NCBI RefSeq assembly: GCF_900116005.1
Contig: NZ_FOYI01000001.1
Span: forward strand, 1 to 64,000
DNA: 64,000 bases
Source: Poseidonocella sedimentorum
Lineage (GTDB): Bacteria > Pseudomonadota > Alphaproteobacteria > Rhodobacterales > Rhodobacteraceae
Direction: 5' to 3'
The first letter of the stretch is position 1. Each line of letters opens with the position of its first letter. The notes beneath the pieces were generated by a model. That model had not been told where the DNA came from. It saw only the letters and a list, made by a program, of their open reading frames with translations, and ran no database searches. The position numbers and the translations under genes were made by a program. Below, piece by piece: positions 59,246 through 64,000 of the stretch.

Positions 59246-60151
59246 TCACCGCAGGCAAACCGCTTCGGGAGCGCCCTCGCGGCCCGCTTGTTCGGGCCAG
59301 TGCGCGCGGTTGCGCACATCGCCCGTCGCCCGGACCTTGCGGATCGCGGCGAGGTCGATGTCGGCGAAGGTCCAGCCGGGGGCGTTGAGCGCACCCACAC
59401 CCAGAACACCGTTCGCCGGAAAGCCCGTGTCGGGAGGGGCGAAGATGCCGCCTGCGCCCACGTTGACGTCCACCGCCGGGGACCAGGGGGCCGCGCCCAC
59501 GGTCGAGCTCATGACGGCGATGCACTGGTTTTCCAGCGCGCGGGCTTGGGTGCCGAGCCGGACGCGCCAGTAGCCGTGTTCGGTGTCGGTGCAGGAGGGG
59601 ACGAGCAGGATATCGGCCTCGGCGAGTGCGCGGCCGAGCAGCGGGAACTCGCTGTCGTAGCAGATGAGAACGCCGATCCGGCCGAGCGCGGTGTCAAAGA
59701 GCCGGAGCGGCCCGCCGCCGATCACCTCCCAGGGGCTGCGTTCGAAACAGGTCATGATCTGCTTGTCCTGCGCGCCCGAGGGGCCCGAGGGCGCGTAGAG
59801 CCGCGCGCGGTTGGCGGGGCGGGGGCCGAAGGCGGGATCGAAGACCGGAGCGGAGGCGCCGAGGATGTGGACGCCGAAGCGGGCGGCGAGGGCGCTGTGG
59901 AGCGCGTCGACCTTGTCCAACAGGCCGGCCACGGCGCGCAGCGAGCGCTCCAGATCGGCGGCAACCTCGGGGCCAGCCAGTGTGGCAAGCTCCAGCGATC
60001 CGTATTCGGGGAAGACGAGAAGTTGCGCGCCGGCCTCGGCCGCGCCCGCGACCCAGGTTTCCAGCTTGCGCACGTAGCCCTCCCAGCTGTCCAACACGTC
60101 CAGCGGGTAGGCGGCGGCCGCGATGCGGAGGGTCTCGGGGCCGCCGGTCAT
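59246..60151 (-). CDS. carbon-nitrogen hydrolase (nitrilase superfamily)
   Basis: 301 aa from ATG 60151. Catalytic E in LVFPEYG, K in AQDKQIMTCFE and C in GVLICYDSEFP are visible. It hydrolyses an amide or nitrile; the substrate is unknown. The preceding IalB-type gene is in the same direction, 4 nt apart. Confidence 0.9.
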   Translation of the reverse strand: MTGGPETLRIAAAAYPLDVLDSWEGYVRKLETWVAGAAEAGAQLLVFPEYGSLELATLAGPEVAADLERSLRAVAGLLDKVDALHSALAARFGVHILGASAPVFDPAFGPRPANRARLYAPSGPSGAQDKQIMTCFERSPWEVIGGGPLRLFDTALGRIGVLICYDSEFPLLGRALAEADILLVPSCTDTEHGYWRVRLGTQARALENQCIAVMSSTVGAAPWSPAVDVNVGAGGIFAPPDTGFPANGVLGVGALNAPGWTFADIDLAAIRKVRATGDVRNRAHWPEQAGREGAPEAVCLR

Positions 60152-60155
60152 CGGG

Positions 60156-60785
60156 TTACTGCGTCTGCAGGGCGGAGACGTTGTCGTAGCCCGCGGTGAA
60201 CCCCGAGAGCGAGATCGACAGGTCCACGGTCTGGTCCGGCGCGGCAAAAGGCACGATCGACAGCTGCGCCGCGGCGCCGCGTTTGAAGCTTGCAATATCC
60301 GTCGGGGTCAGGCCGATCCGCGCGTAGCAGCCCACCTGGTTGCAGAAGGAGAACGGGTATTGACGCGCCTGGCCGCCATCAACGGAGACCGACGCGCCCG
60401 CCTGCAGCGCGGTTTCCAGCGGGACAACGATGTTCGCGCCGGCCTCGGCGCGCGCGTTGCCCTCCAGCCGGAAGAGGCTGATCTCGGCGACGGAGTTGCC
60501 AGCGCTGTCGCGCAGGAGTTGATAGAGCTGGCAGGGGTCGGTTTCCTGCTCGCTCCGAATGCAGCGCAGTTCCCAGTCGCCATGGGTCTCGGCGGTGTAG
60601 GCCTGGCCCAGTTGCGGCCCGGCGGGGGCGCCCATCGAGAGCCCGGGATCGCCCGCGCCTTCGGTTTGCGCCGGGGTCTCGACCTCGGCGGGTGCAGATG
60701 ATTCGGGGGTGCTGTCCTGGGCGCTGGCCAGTCCGGCGGCGGCAATCAGGGCGAGCGAGGCGAAGAGGGGGCGGGCGTTCAACAT
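60156..60785 (-). CDS. invasion-associated locus B (IalB) family protein
   Basis: 209 aa from ATG 60785, with a signal peptide (LALIAAAGLASAQ). Conserved core GDWELRCIRSEQETDPCQLYQLL and PFSFCNQVGCYARIGLT has the cysteines of IalB-type periplasmic proteins. A pathogenicity role is not implied; the family is widespread in alphaproteobacteria. Confidence 0.9.
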   Translation of the reverse strand: MLNARPLFASLALIAAAGLASAQDSTPESSAPAEVETPAQTEGAGDPGLSMGAPAGPQLGQAYTAETHGDWELRCIRSEQETDPCQLYQLLRDSAGNSVAEISLFRLEGNARAEAGANIVVPLETALQAGASVSVDGGQARQYPFSFCNQVGCYARIGLTPTDIASFKRGAAAQLSIVPFAAPDQTVDLSISLSGFTAGYDNVSALQTQ

Positions 60786-60991
60786 CGGGTTCAACCTTCC
60801 GTTCTGGTCTGTCGGCGCGTGTATCGCGGCTCGATTTGGGCGGGGCTTAGCACGGCGCGCGCGCGATGTCAGGGGCGGCCCCCGCGTTTTCCCCAAGGCC
60901 ATCGGCAAAGAGTTGCGCAGCCTCGTAAGGACCGGGCGCGCGCGCCCTTGCGGCTTCTGCTCTCTGGGGCTAGCGCGCTGGAATGCCACAT

Positions 60992-61022
60992 AAAAAGGGA
61001 CCCGAAATCCCGAGCCCCTTTT
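60992..61022 (-). terminator. intrinsic terminator on the minus strand
   Basis: Minus-strand GGGGCTC/GGGTCCC stem with G-U pairs around GGATTTC, flanked by AAAA and TTTTT. A short stem GACAC-GCAAG-GTGTC lies just before it, so the region up to 61200 may hold a second small transcript. Confidence 0.55.
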
Positions 61023-61200
61023 GGCGACACCTTGCGTGTCTTTGATCTGTCTTTTCCCTGCCGGACTGGCCGACTTAGTGATTGAGTGAAACGCTAAGGT
61101 CTCTGCCGAAATCGGTCAACAGGGAAATTCGGACAAAGCGAGACATTCTCCTTCCGCGTCGACGGTCTTCTCGCGCACGGGCGGCGCGCCTCGCGGAGAT

Positions 61201-61300
61201 GAAAAAAGCCGTACCCGAAGGTACGGCCAGTCTGACAGGGAGAAGTCCGCCTGTTGCGGGAGGACATGTGCAACAGGCGCAGGTTGAGACTAGCGAGCAT
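61201..61300 (-). ncRNA. candidate trans-acting sRNA with anti-Shine-Dalgarno loop
   Basis: Minus strand. TACATT (61314-61309) resembles a -10, placing a start near 61300. Then a perfect 10-bp stem CGCCTGTTGC/GCAACAGGCG (61248-61279) presents the 12-nt loop ACATGTCCTCCC. Then a terminator hairpin GCCGTACC-TTCG-GGTACGGC with TTTTTT. The CCTCC loop plus terminator layout is that of the CcsR/cuckoo-type sRNAs of alphaproteobacteria. No conserved protein frame. Confidence 0.6.
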
Positions 61301-61349
61301 TCGTTAAAAATGTATTCTTCGCCGAAATCACAGGGACGGAGTGCGATAC

Positions 61350-62888
61350 ATGAGTGACGGGGTGTTCATCGGGGGCGGCGGCGAGGGCTATGGCACGCCG
61401 CAGCATCTGACGCTGAAATACGGCAACCGCCACGGGCTTGTCGCGGGCGCGACCGGGACCGGCAAGACCGTCACGCTCCAGATCCTCGCCGAAGGGTTTT
61501 CGGCCGCCGGCGTTCCAGTCTTTCTGTCGGATGTAAAGGGGGACCTCTCGGGCCTCGGGGCCGCGGGCAGCGCGGGGTTCAAGCTTCACGACGCCTTCAT
61601 GGAGCGCGCGCAGACCATCGGGCTCGACCTCAGCTACGAGGCCTTCCCCGTCATCTTCTGGGATCTCTTCGGCGAACAGGGCCACCCGGTGCGGACGACT
61701 GTGGCCGAGATGGGGCCGCTCCTTCTCGCGCGGCTGCTGGAGCTCAGTGAGGCGCAGGAGGGGATCCTGAACATTGCCTTCCGGCTGGCCGACGAACAGG
61801 GGCTGCCGCTGCTGAACCTGCAGGACCTGCAATCGCTGCTGGTCTGGGTGGGGGAGAACCGGGCGGAGCTCTCGCTGCGCTATGGCAACGTCTCCACCCA
61901 GTCGATCGGCGCGATCCAGCGGCGGCTGCTGGTGATCGAAAACCAGGGCGGGGCGGCCTTCTTCGGCGAGCCGGCGCTGCAACTTGCCGACATCATGACC
62001 ACGGACGCGCAAGGACGGGGGCGGATCAACATCCTGGCCGCCGACAAGCTCATGGGCGCGCCGCGGCTCTATGCGACGTTCCTGCTCTGGCTGCTGTCGG
62101 AGCTGTTCGAGGAGCTGCCCGAGGTGGGCGATCCGGACAAGCCCAAGCTCGTCTTCTTCTTTGACGAGGCGCATCTGCTCTTCGAGGACGCGCCCAAGGC
62201 GCTGGTCGACAAGGTCGAGCAGGTCGCGCGGCTCATCCGCTCCAAGGGCGTCGGCGTCTATTTCATCACCCAGAACCCGGCGGACGTGCCCGAGGACATC
62301 CTCGGCCAGCTCGGAAACCGGGTCCAGCACGCGCTGCGCGCCTTCACGGCAAAGGACCGCAAGGAGCTGAAGATGGCGGCCGAGACCTACCGCGACAACC
62401 CGCGCTTCGAGACCGAGCAGGCCATCCGCGAGGTGGGCGTGGGCGAGGCCGTGACCTCGATGCTTCAGAAGAAGGGCGTGCCCGGGGTGGTGGAACGGAC
62501 GCTGATCCGACCGCCCTCATCGAAGCTCGGACCTCTGATCAAGGCCGAACGCGCGGCGCTCATCGCGGCCTCGCCGGTCGCGGGGAAATACGAGACGGCG
62601 CTCGACAGCCATTCGGCCTATGAGATCCTCGCCGCGCGCGCCGAAGAGGCCGCGGCGGAGGCGGCCAAGGCCGAGGAGCAGGAAGAGGAGCTGGGGGCTG
62701 CGATGCGCGAATACAGCGCCGGGCGGCGGTATACCGGCACCAAGGTGTCGCGCTCCAGCTCGCGGGGGAAATCGGCGACCGAAAGCTTTGGCGCCGCGAT
62801 CGGGCAGGTGGTGCTGAAGGAGCTCAAGGGCACGACCGGGAAGCGGATCGTGCGCGGCATCCTCGGCTCGCTCTTCCGCGGGCGGTAA
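61350..62888 (+). CDS. HerA-like ATPase (DUF853/YjgR type)
   Basis: 512 aa from ATG 61350 (GTG 61341 possible). A FtsK/HerA-type P-loop [12 protein letters not shown], Walker [13 protein letters not shown] and the arginine-containing [19 protein letters not shown] are clear. The C-terminal about 90 residues are rich in Ala/Glu and Lys, then a basic tail. Function in DNA transactions is unknown; the closest characterised relatives are E. coli YjgR and archaeal HerA. Confidence 0.9.
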   Translation: MSDGVFIGGGGEGYGTPQHLTLKYGNRHGLVAGATGTGKTVTLQILAEGFSAAGVPVFLSDVKGDLSGLGAAGSAGFKLHDAFMERAQTIGLDLSYEAFPVIFWDLFGEQGHPVRTTVAEMGPLLLARLLELSEAQEGILNIAFRLADEQGLPLLNLQDLQSLLVWVGENRAELSLRYGNVSTQSIGAIQRRLLVIENQGGAAFFGEPALQLADIMTTDAQGRGRINILAADKLMGAPRLYATFLLWLLSELFEELPEVGDPDKPKLVFFFDEAHLLFEDAPKALVDKVEQVARLIRSKGVGVYFITQNPADVPEDILGQLGNRVQHALRAFTAKDRKELKMAAETYRDNPRFETEQAIREVGVGEAVTSMLQKKGVPGVVERTLIRPPSSKLGPLIKAERAALIAASPVAGKYETALDSHSAYEILAARAEEAAAEAAKAEEQEEELGAAMREYSAGRRYTGTKVSRSSSRGKSATESFGAAIGQVVLKELKGTTGKRIVRGILGSLFRGR

Positions 62889-63007
62889 TCACGCGGCGCG
62901 CCTGCGGCGCAAGTCTATACAGTCGCGCGCGGAGTGACCTCCGCGCGGGCCCGGCCCTGGCGCAGCGCCCGGCATGACGCGGGGGTTGCGTTGCGGCTTA
63001 TAAAACC

Positions 63008-63023
63008 ATATAACTAGTTACAT
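63008..63023. promoter_or_regulatory. putative ArsR operator
   Basis: The palindrome TAACTAGTTA (63011-63020), extended as ATATAACTAGTTACAT with mismatches, lies 42 nt before the arsR start in an AT-rich patch with TTATAAAA. Confidence 0.5.
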
Positions 63024-63064
63024 AGAATCATTGACCGCGCAGCATTTCGCAAGAAGGGGATCGC

Positions 63065-63388
63065 ATGGCAGAGGTGGATTTTCCGGCCGGGTTCGCGGCC
63101 ATGGGCTCGGAGGCGCGGCTCGATGTGCTGCGGCTGCTCGTTCGGGCCGGGCCCGAAGGGCTGAGCGTCGGGGCGCTTGGCGCGCGCTCCGGTATCGCGC
63201 CCTCCACGCTTGCGCATCATCTCAAGGTGCTCGCAGGCGCGGGGCTGATCGTTCAGGAGAAACAGGGCAGAGCGGTGGTCAGCCGCGCCGATTACGGGCG
63301 GCTCGAGGCGTTGGCCGGCTACATCCTTCACAACTGTTGCGCCGATGTGGAGTGCGGGGCCCCGGCGCGGGAGCATACCCATGTCTGA
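63065..63388 (+). CDS. ArsR-family metalloregulator
   Basis: 107 aa. Winged helix with STLAHHLKVLAGAGLI as recognition helix. C91, C92 and C97 in NCCADVEC at the C-terminus resemble the three-cysteine As(III) site of the Acidithiobacillus ArsR type (Cys95, 96, 102). It probably senses arsenite or a related metalloid and controls the overlapping permease gene. Confidence 0.88.
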   Translation: MAEVDFPAGFAAMGSEARLDVLRLLVRAGPEGLSVGALGARSGIAPSTLAHHLKVLAGAGLIVQEKQGRAVVSRADYGRLEALAGYILHNCCADVECGAPAREHTHV

Positions 63389-64000
63389 TGCAACGATCCC
63401 CGCCCCCCGCTTCGGCGCGTTACGCGCCGCGCTGCTCTCGCCCTGGGCGCTGATCCTCATCGCGCTGGCCCTCGTGGCGCTGCTGGATGCCGGGCGGTTG
63501 GGCGAGGTGACCGGCGCCGCGCTGGAGGCGCTCTGGGGAACCTTGCCTTATATCGTGGGTGCGGTGCTCCTTCTGGCGTATCTGCGGGCCAGCGGCGCGG
63601 AGGTCATGGTTGCCGCGGCATTCAAAGGGCGCGAGACGCGGATGATCGTTTTTGCCGCGCTGCTCGGCGGCCTGGCGCCGTTTTGTTCCTGCGAAGTCAT
63701 CCCCTTCATCGCCGGGCTCCTCGCCCTCGGCGCGCCGCTGTCGGCGGTCATGGCCTTCTGGCTCTCTTCGCCGCTCATCGATCCGCCGACCTTGCTCATC
63801 ACGGCCGCCGCCCTCGGCTGGCCCTTCGCGCTGGCCAAGGCGGCGGCGGCGGTGCTGCTCGGGCTGGGTGGCGGGTTTGCGATGCGGGGGCTTGTCCGGA
63901 GCGGCGCCTTCCCGGATGCGCTGCGCGCAAGCGTACCGAAAGCGAGCTGTTGCGGGGCCAGCAGCTGCGGGCCGGAGGACCCGGCCACCGCGCGCGCACA
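63381..64000 (+). CDS. permease (DUF318/ArsP-like), partial at window end
   Basis: 206 codons from ATG 63381, open at the window end. It overlaps arsR by eight nt. Hydrophobic segments with the CSCEVIPFIAG motif and PLIDPPTLLIT are typical of DUF318 permeases of the ArsP/YraQ group. A cysteine-rich cytosolic stretch (SCCGASSCG) follows. Probably an efflux pump for an arsenical or other thiophilic ion. Confidence 0.85.
   Translation, partial: MSDATIPAPRFGALRAALLSPWALILIALALVALLDAGRLGEVTGAALEALWGTLPYIVGAVLLLAYLRASGAEVMVAAAFKGRETRMIVFAALLGGLAPFCSCEVIPFIAGLLALGAPLSAVMAFWLSSPLIDPPTLLITAAALGWPFALAKAAAAVLLGLGGGFAMRGLVRSGAFPDALRASVPKASCCGASSCGPEDPATARA

Larger units (their letters stand above)
60786..61349. 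other. 564-bp intergenic region rich in RNA-like hairpins
   Basis: No convincing protein gene. It holds two minus-strand terminator-type hairpins (60992-61022 and 61204-61227), the sRNA candidate (61201-61300) and the promoters of ialB and the HerA-like gene. Confidence 0.65.

Overview
The window looks like a piece of a Rhodobacterales (Roseobacter-group) alphaproteobacterial chromosome. It is GC-rich throughout except for the first 13 kb and a few small patches. The gene orders murA-DUF2948, surE-pcm-nlpD, rpsO-pnp and infA-maf-RNase E/G-yacG, together with UPF0262, a VPLPA-CTERM protein, an IalB-type protein and a urease cluster, are what I would expect of that order. No 16S gene is present, so species cannot be named.

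Region 1 (1-13.2 kb) is mobile DNA. A partial IS5-family element (1-339) interrupts a large serine recombinase (342-1070). From 1041 to 13211 lies a genomic island in the 3' end of tRNA-Thr(GGT). It is bounded by a perfect 28-bp direct repeat, and a tyrosine integrase sits next to the tRNA. Matching pairs of 9-bp repeats lie about 57-59 bp inside each end and look like integrase arm sites. The island carries RNase HI, a ParB-like protein, a small resolvase and a defence-type operon: a PvuII-like N4-cytosine methylase fused to a ribbon-helix-helix domain, an unknown 182-aa protein, a PLD-helicase, a 64-aa protein, an SMC/DndD-like ATPase with a CxxC hook, and a 124-aa protein. The gene content recalls the Hma class (helicase, methylase, ATPase) with extra components.

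Region 2 (13.2-26 kb) is core chromosome: murA, hisD, a run of small enzymes, nlpD-pcm-surE on the minus strand, bioY and prfB. Region 3 (26.2-31.1 kb) is a guanidine operon. A guanidine-I (ykkC) riboswitch is followed by an ABC transporter, a Ni-dependent guanidine-hydrolase-like ureohydrolase and two histidine-containing accessory proteins. Guanidine hydrolysis gives urea, and the urease genes lie in the same window.

Region 4 (31-42 kb) holds a VPLPA-CTERM protein, tRNA-Lys(TTT), dapF-mtaB, a GST, an ABC-2 exporter, an S49 peptidase, a CaCA antiporter, an SDR, uvrC and a DksA/TraR zinc-finger protein. Region 5 (42.2-49.3 kb) is a minus-strand urease cluster, ureD-A-B-x-y-C, then two DUF1127 genes, then ureE-F-G, ending in two adjacent perfect 24-bp palindromes. 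Region 6 (49.4-64 kb) holds trhO, pncA, a Hint-domain pseudogene, pncB, an SNase-like gene, rpsO, pnp, a 141-bp palindromic element, yacG-rng-maf-infA, a nitrilase-family gene, ialB, a candidate sRNA with an anti-Shine-Dalgarno loop, a HerA-like ATPase, and an arsR-permease pair cut by the window end.
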